Shown here in pieces: positions 8,801 to 16,672 of a stretch of DNA of 40,534 nt. How positions within the stretch are numbered: position 1 is the first letter of the stretch; each line of letters begins with the position of its first letter. A program made the position numbers and the translations under genes. The stretch is from assembly GCA_023132435.1 (NCBI GenBank), contig JAGLYF010000120.1, forward strand, positions 1 through 40,534, read 5' to 3'. Source of the DNA: Calditrichia bacterium (GTDB lineage Bacteria; Calditrichota; Calditrichia; JAJRVZ01). Under the pieces are notes generated by a model. That model made no database searches and was not told the DNA's origin. It saw only the letters and a program-made list of their open reading frames with translations.

Positions 8801-9301
8801 TTTGATATCAGTGCAAAAAATGAAGAATGTACTACTGATGAATACTATTTGTATGGCGGTGATATTTCTGATTACGGGAATTTTTTTGAAGAATGGACCG
8901 GACATCTTATAAATAAGTGCGATTTTGACCAGGATATTGCTGAACACTTTGTTGAAACCTTTGGCAGCCGAATTCCTGATTTGTTAACTGCTATCGATGA
9001 TACTGAAGACGGAAGAAAACGTATATTACCGGAACTGCCCCATGTTTGGGGTGAATTAACATATGCATATCGCCATGAAATGGTTATGAGCTTGGATGAT
9101 TTTCTAATACGACGAACACATTTGTTTCCGCTTGATGCAAAACAATCCTGGGACATTCATGAATCAGTGGCAAACCGGTTGGGAAAATTACTAGGCTGGA
9201 CACATTCTGAAAAAAAATCCCAGATTGAACGTTATAAATCAAAAATCAATATTATTCAACATTATCGGGGAAAGGTTAATGAAAATACGATTCGTCGTTA
9301 A
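5894..9301 (+). CDS. Fusion: N-terminal alkylglycerone-phosphate synthase (AGPS)-like FAD-binding oxidase, C-terminal FAD-dependent glycerol-3-phosphate dehydrogenase (GlpD)
   Basis: N-half: [80 protein letters not shown] and [17 protein letters not shown] (AGPS-type HHH). C-half from about 7668: [53 protein letters not shown]...[11 protein letters not shown]...[15 protein letters not shown]. Confidence 0.93.
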   Translation: [1135 protein letters not shown]

Positions 9302-9344
9302 TCCAAACTTAGTTACTCTACCAATCATAAAATTTTGATTATAA

Positions 9345-10601
9345 TCAAATATTCTCATAAATATCCGTTTGTTCATCCCAGCACTGGATTAAATAATCTT
9401 TTTTTTGCTCAAATATTTCAGCCTGTTCTTCTACTAATGTTTCTGCTTCCTCATTGCTCATCTCTTTTGTCTGGTTTAAGAAAGAAGCCACCCGGGCAAA
9501 ATATAACGGTGTCATCATACTGACCAGCAGCTTACGGTTTCCTTTCCAGTGATGAAATGCTGCTGCTACATCATATAGAATTTTTGCCCAGCATTCGGTT
9601 TTAAATATAAAATCTGTATCTGATTTTGCAGTCAATTCAGTTATCGTTTGCCAGCCTTGAGGATTTATGATCTTTTGCCATATTTCATTCCAGTTGCTGT
9701 AGCCTATTTTAAAATCTTTGATTAATTTATGCACGTTTATTTCAAATGCCTGGGGTTCAATATTTAGTTCCGGACCAACACAGGGAACAGGCCTGCTTTT
9801 CTTAACTTCCCTCCAGATTTCCTCGTATTCTTCCATTAAAAGAAAGAGAGTTGTTACAACCTGCCGGAACATAGGGCCGAGGGCTTCAGCGGGATCTTTT
9901 ACATCATGAATCTTAACGCCAAGATTAGCTTGGGCTATTTTCACTTTATTTACCATAGCCGTAGTGGTCAATAAAATATCAATACCGAATCGGGCTACAT
10001 CCGTTTCCCAATCATCCCGGATTAAATATTTTTTAATAAGCGGCAGGGAAAAGGCAAAATCACCGCCAATGGGTTGCCTTACACGGTAGCCATATAAGGC
10101 TCGGGTCAGGTTATAAACAATATTATTAGTAATAGTGCCATCATACTTATAGCGTGTATAATAAGGAGTAACAAAATCCACCCCATCGCTTAATATTGCA
10201 TCGGCCATGTTTTTAACCCAGTCAGTGGTGATTGAACGTAAATCGGAATCAAAAAGAAGTGTGGCTTTGGCCCCCAGCAAATTAGCCCCTTCAAAAATTG
10301 CCCTTACTGCGGAACCTTTTCCCGGAATTCCCCGATATATATTAATGATACGCTCTATCCATGGACTTCTTTCTAGCTCATCACCCTCTTCGCGGGAATC
10401 ATCAACCGATCCTCCATCGGCAACAAAAACAACACACCGGCTCTCCCGGTAATGTAAGGACAGTCCATCTTCAACGGTATTTATCACATGCGCTAGGGTT
10501 GTATCATTATTGAAACATGGGATGCCCACAACAATATCAACAGAACCGAGCCGTTCCAAACGGCGTCTTGTTGGCTGACGTAAGGCTGTACTAAACCTCA
10601 T
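9345..10601 (-). CDS. Glycosyltransferase, GT2/GT81-like fold (glucosyl-3-phosphoglycerate synthase-like)
   Basis: VDIVVGIPCFNNDTTLAHVINTV, VFVADGGSVDDS, GKGSAVRAIFEGA, ATLLFDSDLRSIT, RQPIGGDFAFSL. Confidence 0.8.
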   Translation of the reverse strand: MRFSTALRQPTRRRLERLGSVDIVVGIPCFNNDTTLAHVINTVEDGLSLHYRESRCVVFVADGGSVDDSREEGDELERSPWIERIINIYRGIPGKGSAVRAIFEGANLLGAKATLLFDSDLRSITTDWVKNMADAILSDGVDFVTPYYTRYKYDGTITNNIVYNLTRALYGYRVRQPIGGDFAFSLPLIKKYLIRDDWETDVARFGIDILLTTTAMVNKVKIAQANLGVKIHDVKDPAEALGPMFRQVVTTLFLLMEEYEEIWREVKKSRPVPCVGPELNIEPQAFEINVHKLIKDFKIGYSNWNEIWQKIINPQGWQTITELTAKSDTDFIFKTECWAKILYDVAAAFHHWKGNRKLLVSMMTPLYFARVASFLNQTKEMSNEEAETLVEEQAEIFEQKKDYLIQCWDEQTDIYENI

Positions 10602-10652
10602 TGGGATTACCTCCGATGTTTATTTGGCTTTTTTCTCAAATTGCATAAACCT

Positions 10653-10709
10653 GGATAATATCGTGCTGTGATTTGGAAAAATTCCTTCCTAGGCAGCACG
10701 ATATTATCC
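10653..10709. repeat. Long hairpin, 16-bp perfect arms
   Basis: GGATAATATCGTGCTG (10653-10668) / CAGCACGATATTATCC (10694-10709), 25-nt loop. Confidence 0.75.
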
Positions 10710-10753
10710 TCAATGTTCCTAACGATACATCAAGAATAGTACAATAAAATAAG

Positions 10754-11302
10754 TTATTTTTTCCACTCATGATAATAGTCTATGATTGAGAAGCCAATTT
10801 TATCATAGTCTTGAACAGTTTTTTTAATCGTAAGATGTTTTTGATCTTTTGGCCAGACCAGGAGAGCATTATTTTCACTCCGGAATATTTTTCCATTCGT
10901 TTCAATTCTTTCTGCCGGTGAGATATCCAACAGGATGTATCGTTCGTCGTTTCTAACTTTCAATTCACTATCATCAATCATCACTTTTTGAATAATGCCC
11001 GAATAACTTCCGATTATCGATCCATCTTTTTCATATAATTTTCGCTCTTGTACATAAACACCTTCTTCAACCTGATCTAATAAAAATTTATCCTCCTGAT
11101 ATAACTGGATTAATTCATCGAAATCCGCTTTTTGTTTTTCTTCTTCCGTTTCAGAACTGCGAATATCCGTGTAGGTAACTGTAATTTTACCACTATCAAA
11201 ATTACCGGCAAAATCAATGGTATACTCAACTATATGATAAGTAAGACAGCTGTTCACAAATATGACAATTAAGAATAAAGAAATAAATAATAAAGCCTTC
11301 AT
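10754..11302 (-). CDS. Hypothetical lipoprotein
   Basis: MKALLFISLFLIVIFVNSC lipobox; aggaggtt SD on the minus strand. Confidence 0.75.
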   Translation of the reverse strand: MKALLFISLFLIVIFVNSCLTYHIVEYTIDFAGNFDSGKITVTYTDIRSSETEEEKQKADFDELIQLYQEDKFLLDQVEEGVYVQERKLYEKDGSIIGSYSGIIQKVMIDDSELKVRNDERYILLDISPAERIETNGKIFRSENNALLVWPKDQKHLTIKKTVQDYDKIGFSIIDYYHEWKK

Positions 11303-11382
11303 GATGAACCTCCTTTTATATTGTTTCTTGCCAGGTGAAGATTGCTCCGAATATTTCCGATTTCAGGTCGTAAGTATTAATT

Positions 11383-14025
11383 TTAGAATAAGAATCCGGT
11401 GGTAAAATAGATAATCGTTTCTTCCGATGAATTTGCCACGGCTAGAGCGAGTGTCAGTTGTCGATCGAGGAATGACAGCCATAACCCCCCACCGGCCGAA
11501 GGATGCCATTTTTTTGAATCTTCATCTTTGTAAAAAACCCGACCGCTTTCCGCAAATAAGGAAAATCCAAATCTGGCCGGAACCAGGACCTTTAGTGGAA
11601 ATAAGTAACTTCGTAAACCAACTGCACCGAAAGCAAGAGCGTCACCAGAAAAACGTTGGCGCTCATAACCAAGCAAATTAGCTCTACCACCTAATAAGGC
11701 GGTCATATGCAAAGGATAATTTCCCCACAATTTTTCGCCCATAAGACGAAAAGCGATAGATGATGTAGTTATAAACTCACTGTGAATATAAGCTCGGGCA
11801 TCTAATGTCATTTTATTGTACTTGTTGTCTCTCTGTAGAAATCCCGGATAATTAAGACTTTTAAAATCAATATACACTCCCTTCAGCGGGGTCAGTTCAT
11901 GATCTCTTGTATCCAGGGTATAACCAAAATTTAAGCCTAGTTGATATCTCTGTTCGGCACTTTCAAGGTTAAGTGTGTCCAGAATAGTGTTGGGATCGAA
12001 TTTAACTTCAGAATTATCATAGGTTGCCCCGACCCAGACGTAATGCTTTTCGGAGAATAGAAAATCAAATGATAAATTTATGTCAAATAAATCAGGTCTG
12101 ATTAGATAAAAATTCCGATCTTCGAGATTTTCATTTATTGTTGTTTCATTTCCAAAACCATAAAAACTGAGATGACCGGTGAGTTTCCGTATATTTAATT
12201 TCGTTCTAAGAGGTTTAATCAGAGTGTTGAATTCACCCTTATAATCGAGAACAAAAGTTTTAATGTTGGTTATATATGCCAAGAATAATGACATGCGATA
12301 GACATATGGATTTACGCGATAACCAAACTCATATAAAACCGGTCCTCCGCCTATGAGCAATCCATCACTACTATTGTATCCAACCCAGAATCCGGCTTTC
12401 CAGTCATGTCCTCTATCCTCAATCTGTGGTTCATATTTTTCATAGATATTGTCTGTTTCCGGGTTAAATGGCTTTGGTTCCGGTGCTTTATCAGTTATCA
12501 GTTTTGAGGATGGCCCCATTATTATCCTGGATTTTTTGCCACTGTCATAAATGATCGATTTTGTATCTGCGGCATAGAAGGGGGTAATACTTAAAAAGTA
12601 GCCATGAACAACTGATTGATCGATGATTTCATTATTCCCTTTTCCGCCGGTTATGATTACTGTAATACTACGGTCTACTTCACCGCTTATTACCGCGGTA
12701 TCATCTCCGCCCAACAGGTCAATTCGGATTTCTTTTGTATAGTCACGATGAAAAGTTTGGCTGAAAAAGGGCTCTCCTTTTTTTTCACCGGTTTGCTTAT
12801 CTTTCTTATGGATTAGAACTTCAACCCGATCATCATCCAACCTCTTTATCTCAGCACATTCCCTTTTATTACTTGTATAAATGGAGACATATTTTGTAAT
12901 CATCTCGTAATATTCTCTGGAAATTTCCTGAAGTTCGTCCCGCCGCATTTTCAGGATATGAATTAACCGTTCCCCTTCTTTTACAAACCATTCATCGGGC
13001 ATTCGATGCACCGCATCTTCAATGACCTGATCAGTTAAACGGATTTGGACAAATGTGGTTACTGAATCCCAGTCCGCAGCGTCAATGGATACCAAAAACC
13101 TGCGATCCAGAAATCTGCCTGACCAGGTGAGATCATTAACCTGTCGGTAATCTTCTCTAAATGGTTCAATCTGGGGTACCGCTACTGTTGTCATCCAGGG
13201 GATGAGACCATTATATAAGGAAAATACCTGATCACGGTCGCGTGGAATTGGTACCCATCTTTTTTTCTTCCCCTCTTTAAATCGAGCCCATTTCCACTGT
13301 CCGATATGACGATCCCAATCTCCTATGATAATATCCATTAAACGTGCTTTTAAGAATTCAAGTACGTCGATTTGGTTGTCATTGTCTTCTTCCAGTACCT
13401 CGAATATCTTATAATTTTTTACAATTTTGTCAGCACCGGCGAATACCAGTTCCGGATCTGTTTCATCTTTGGGATTTTCGGCGAATGTTCCAAATACATT
13501 TTGAAAGTCTTCACGATACTCGCCAAGTTTTGGATCAGTTGGTAATTGCAGGACATAGGGTTGTGAATTGAGGACATCGACCGCATTGAGTAATGGGGCA
13601 GCAACAATTGCTGCTAAGGGATGTGCGGTGCTTATCATATCCTGGACAATGTCGGATACAAAGGTGTCTCTAAAATATTTAGGTAAAACTTTTTCCGGAT
13701 CTTTATTAATAGATCGGAATTTATAATACTTGCCGTTATTTCCTTTAAAATGCAGCGATTTGGTTTGAAATCCACCGCCACGTTTAATGGGCTCTAGTCC
13801 CTCAGCAAAATTATCTATATCAAGTACAGGAACGACAATCGGCGTTGTCCAAAGACTTCTCCACTGAGAACCAAAAAATACTCTGTGTAACCAACCAGCT
13901 TCATATTCAGGGCCAGGAATTACCGTTACCATTTTTTTGACGGTTGTTGATGAATCCGATTCCGAGGAAAAAGCAAAATTTGTCAAAAAAAGCAGGCTGA
14001 AAAGAAACAGAAGAGATTTTTTCAT
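11383..14025 (-). CDS. Outer-membrane protein: HipA/FAM20 kinase-like N-terminal region plus BamA/TamA-like barrel
   Basis: Signal peptide MKKSLLFLFSLLFLTNFAFSS (start 14025 rather than 14067). LMDIIIGDWDRHIGQWKWA...WVPIPRDRDQVFS resembles the kinase-like catalytic loop and metal motif. C-terminal barrel strands (LLGGRANLLGYERQRFSGDALAFGAVGLRSYLFPL...). Confidence 0.8.
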   Translation of the reverse strand: MKKSLLFLFSLLFLTNFAFSSESDSSTTVKKMVTVIPGPEYEAGWLHRVFFGSQWRSLWTTPIVVPVLDIDNFAEGLEPIKRGGGFQTKSLHFKGNNGKYYKFRSINKDPEKVLPKYFRDTFVSDIVQDMISTAHPLAAIVAAPLLNAVDVLNSQPYVLQLPTDPKLGEYREDFQNVFGTFAENPKDETDPELVFAGADKIVKNYKIFEVLEEDNDNQIDVLEFLKARLMDIIIGDWDRHIGQWKWARFKEGKKKRWVPIPRDRDQVFSLYNGLIPWMTTVAVPQIEPFREDYRQVNDLTWSGRFLDRRFLVSIDAADWDSVTTFVQIRLTDQVIEDAVHRMPDEWFVKEGERLIHILKMRRDELQEISREYYEMITKYVSIYTSNKRECAEIKRLDDDRVEVLIHKKDKQTGEKKGEPFFSQTFHRDYTKEIRIDLLGGDDTAVISGEVDRSITVIITGGKGNNEIIDQSVVHGYFLSITPFYAADTKSIIYDSGKKSRIIMGPSSKLITDKAPEPKPFNPETDNIYEKYEPQIEDRGHDWKAGFWVGYNSSDGLLIGGGPVLYEFGYRVNPYVYRMSLFLAYITNIKTFVLDYKGEFNTLIKPLRTKLNIRKLTGHLSFYGFGNETTINENLEDRNFYLIRPDLFDINLSFDFLFSEKHYVWVGATYDNSEVKFDPNTILDTLNLESAEQRYQLGLNFGYTLDTRDHELTPLKGVYIDFKSLNYPGFLQRDNKYNKMTLDARAYIHSEFITTSSIAFRLMGEKLWGNYPLHMTALLGGRANLLGYERQRFSGDALAFGAVGLRSYLFPLKVLVPARFGFSLFAESGRVFYKDEDSKKWHPSAGGGLWLSFLDRQLTLALAVANSSEETIIYFTTGFLF

Positions 14026-14090
14026 GTTATATTTCCTAATTTTATGCGGAGTTAAAGACATAATCAATATATATAAATTAAGAAATAAAT

Positions 14091-15011
14091 TTATTTATTC
14101 CGGGTGACAGGATATGTTGTAATTTTGGCTTTTCCATTTCCTCCCTCATCACCAATCAGTAATGATAGGTTTTTTGCAAAAGTGATCCCTTCAGGCTGAT
14201 TATGATGTTTTTTGTCGAGCAAGATCCTTCCTTTGAGTTCTCCATCTGCAGAAATCTCAAGAATAGTACTTCCCTGGGATGAGAGGATGTAGAAGGAATG
14301 ATTTTCAGGATGTCTCGCTATTCCGGAGGGGGCAAAGCTGTTTTCCGTAAGCAGAAAAAAGTCACCTAATTTTTGGACGAAGTTTGGATCGGTTAAATTA
14401 TTAACTTCCTTTATCGAAATAAGAAATCGGGGTTTTTTCTTTAGTTTTTTGTTGGAAAGGGAAAAAGAATAAACGGCGCGTTTCCCATCGTAACCTTTTC
14501 CGGGATATCCTTTACAGGCAAGTAACAATGTTTCAGTATCGGGATCGTAACATAATCCTTCTACATCATTTTTGGAGGAGAGCCTGGTCTCATATTTTTT
14601 ATAAGATACTTCAGATTTATCCTCTCCTTCCTTAAATTCATATAAATCCCCATCACTTGTAACCAGATAAAATAAATCATCAACAATCGCAATTCCTTCG
14701 AAATCTTTTTTTAGTGTTTTCTTGCCCAGGGAAAAAGATTTTACGATCTTGCCATTATCGGGATTGATTTGATAAACATCTGCCCTTTCGTCATTGTGTC
14801 CGAACAGACGACCGTCTTTTGTCGTTGCCAGACCGGATAATTCTTGTAATATATTAGGAAGTTTGACCGACTGTCTGGTTTCAGGATTAAATGAAAAAGA
14901 TTTGATTGTAGCCTTATTCATTGACTTATCTTCACCACAACAATATATAAATAAAACCAGAAGTAGCATTATTTTCTTTGTTATAAAAATCTTATAATTA
15001 TTGAAAATCAT
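14091..15011 (-). CDS. SdiA-regulated/phytase-like beta-propeller lipoprotein
   Basis: Lipoprotein-like N-terminus (LLLVLFIYCCGE); LQELSGLATTKDGRLFGHNDE, KDFEGIAIVDDLFYLVTSDGDLYEF, NDVEGLCYDPDTETLLLACK. Confidence 0.75.
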   Translation of the reverse strand: MIFNNYKIFITKKIMLLLVLFIYCCGEDKSMNKATIKSFSFNPETRQSVKLPNILQELSGLATTKDGRLFGHNDERADVYQINPDNGKIVKSFSLGKKTLKKDFEGIAIVDDLFYLVTSDGDLYEFKEGEDKSEVSYKKYETRLSSKNDVEGLCYDPDTETLLLACKGYPGKGYDGKRAVYSFSLSNKKLKKKPRFLISIKEVNNLTDPNFVQKLGDFFLLTENSFAPSGIARHPENHSFYILSSQGSTILEISADGELKGRILLDKKHHNQPEGITFAKNLSLLIGDEGGNGKAKITTYPVTRNK

Positions 15012-15080
15012 TGATTAAAATGTAGAAAAATCAGTACGAGAAAGCAAAATTAAAAAAAATAATTATTAGAGTTCAATCTC

Positions 15081-15590
15081 TTAGAATTCTCCGGACAGGT
15101 TTGAAAGTGTATCTCCTGATATTCTAAAAACTGTCCATTCATCCATAGCCTGAGCACCCAAATCATTGTAAAAATTCAAAGCATTCATATTCCAATCAAG
15201 GACACACCATTCAAGCCGCCCGCAGTCTCTTTCTGCCGCCAGTGTGGCGAGATATGACAGAATGGTTTTTCCGATACCCATACCACGGTGTTCTGGTTTT
15301 ATATAGATATCTTCAATATATATTCCTGGTCTGCCAAGAAAGGTTGAGAAATTGTGAAAAAACAGGGAGAATCCAATAGGTTTGGTTAGATAATCGGCGA
15401 TTATTACCTCAGCTACCGGTCGCTCTCCAAACAGTGATTTTTTTAACATTTCTTCCGTAGCCACTACTTCGTGAGAGAGTTTCTCATAATCGGCAAGTTC
15501 CTTGATGAGCTCAAGGATAACCGGTACATCATCAGCAGTAGCGAATCTAAGGGTGAGCCCAATAATCTTTGTTCTGATTGGTCTATCCAT
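15081..15590 (-). CDS. GNAT-family N-acetyltransferase
   Basis: LRFATADDVPVILELIKELADYEKL, IYIEDIYIKPEHRGMGIGKTILSYLA, WNMNALNFYNDLGA. Confidence 0.92.
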   Translation of the reverse strand: MDRPIRTKIIGLTLRFATADDVPVILELIKELADYEKLSHEVVATEEMLKKSLFGERPVAEVIIADYLTKPIGFSLFFHNFSTFLGRPGIYIEDIYIKPEHRGMGIGKTILSYLATLAAERDCGRLEWCVLDWNMNALNFYNDLGAQAMDEWTVFRISGDTLSNLSGEF

Positions 15591-15631
15591 AGTAATTCAC
15601 TTTATATAATATCTCACGCAAAGGCGCTAAG

Positions 15632-15763
15632 ACGCAAAGTAAATGGGTCCACGAATTCCACGAATGAACACAAATTTAGTTTTAATTTATTTTATAACTA
15701 AGAAATCTACAAAAAATCTATTTTAAATTCGTGTAAATTCGTGGATAAAAATCTTTGTATCGC
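15632..15763. repeat. Imperfect inverted repeat with CCACGAATT arms
   Basis: gtccacgaattccacgaatgaacacaaattta versus reverse complement of taaattcgtgtaaattcgtggataaaaatctttg. Confidence 0.6.
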
Positions 15764-15895
15764 TGCTGCAAGAGATGAATTATCCAGTCTATGTATATTT
15801 TTGTAAGTCAGTATCAAAATTTAACAATTATAAGAAATATTACCATTGAAAAAAATGCGAAGATGAAATTATTACAAAATTGCCCCTAAAAGATG

Positions 15896-16026
15896 CTAGT
15901 GTCATGTCAATCAAGTACTGTCGGTTGCGTCATTCCGAACTTGTTTCGGAATCTTAAACGCAAACACAAGATGCTGAAACAAGTTCAGCATGACATTCTG
16001 ATATTTCAAAGATGACATGACACTAG
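15896..16026. repeat. 131-bp MITE-like element with 14-bp perfect terminal inverted repeats
   Basis: CTAGTGTCATGTCA (15896-15909) / TGACATGACACTAG (16013-16026), enclosing TTCCGAActtgTTTCGGAA and ATGCTGAAacaagTTCAGCAT. Confidence 0.8.
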
Positions 16027-16174
16027 TGATATTCCAAATAAAAATGTTTTATAGGAAATAGATTCTTATGTTTGTGTCTATTTTGAATTTATACTACATT
16101 TAAAGATTGAAAATTTTAGATTGAATATTGCAAACTGGAAATTTAATATTAAAAATTGAAGACGGGGCATTTCG

Positions 16175-16645
16175 ATGAGTCAGATAGAAAATGCGAACAG
16201 TGACATTCGATATTCCCAATCGGCTGTGATCCCGTTTCAATTAAAAAAGAACCGCATAAAAATTTTATTGATTACTTCTTTAAAAACAAAACAATGGATT
16301 TTTCCAAAAGGAATTATTGAGGAACACCTGACACCACAACAATCGGCTTTGCAGGAGGCAGCAGAAGAAGCAGGTGTTGAGGGTGAAGTATTAAATATTC
16401 TACTCGGCGGATATTCGTATACAAAATGGGAGGGAATATGTGAAGTAAAAGTATTCCCCATGCACGTGACCAGAGTATTGGATGACTGGCCGGAAGCAGA
16501 TCTGCGAAAAAGAAAATGGGTGTCGATAGAAAAGGCAATTAACCTTATCAACAAAGAAGAACTTCAGAGTTTACTCAGGCAATTTGAAGAAAATAAAGGG
16601 AAAATAAAATCGGCAATTACCACATGGCCAAATGTAGAGACGTAG
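16175..16645 (+). CDS. Nudix hydrolase
   Basis: QWIFPKGIIEEHLTPQQSALQEAAEEAGVEG variant Nudix box. Confidence 0.9.
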   Translation: MSQIENANSDIRYSQSAVIPFQLKKNRIKILLITSLKTKQWIFPKGIIEEHLTPQQSALQEAAEEAGVEGEVLNILLGGYSYTKWEGICEVKVFPMHVTRVLDDWPEADLRKRKWVSIEKAINLINKEELQSLLRQFEENKGKIKSAITTWPNVET

Positions 16646-16661
16646 CATGCTACGTCTCTAC
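16634..16661. repeat. 28-bp perfect palindrome overlapping the Nudix stop codon
   Basis: GTAGAGACGTAGCATGCTACGTCTCTAC. Confidence 0.95.
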
Positions 16662-16672
16662 AGAATTATAAA

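Noticed and set aside
5894-9301. Frameshift or missing stop explaining the AGPS-GlpD fusion
   Set aside because: The frame is continuous with a linker in the same frame, and no SD/ATG pair is evident at the start of the GlpD half. Read-level verification is still advised.
9334-9349. TTTGATTATAATCAAA palindrome between convergent genes
   Set aside because: Short and AT-only apart from one G/C pair; easily expected by chance in AT-rich sequence.
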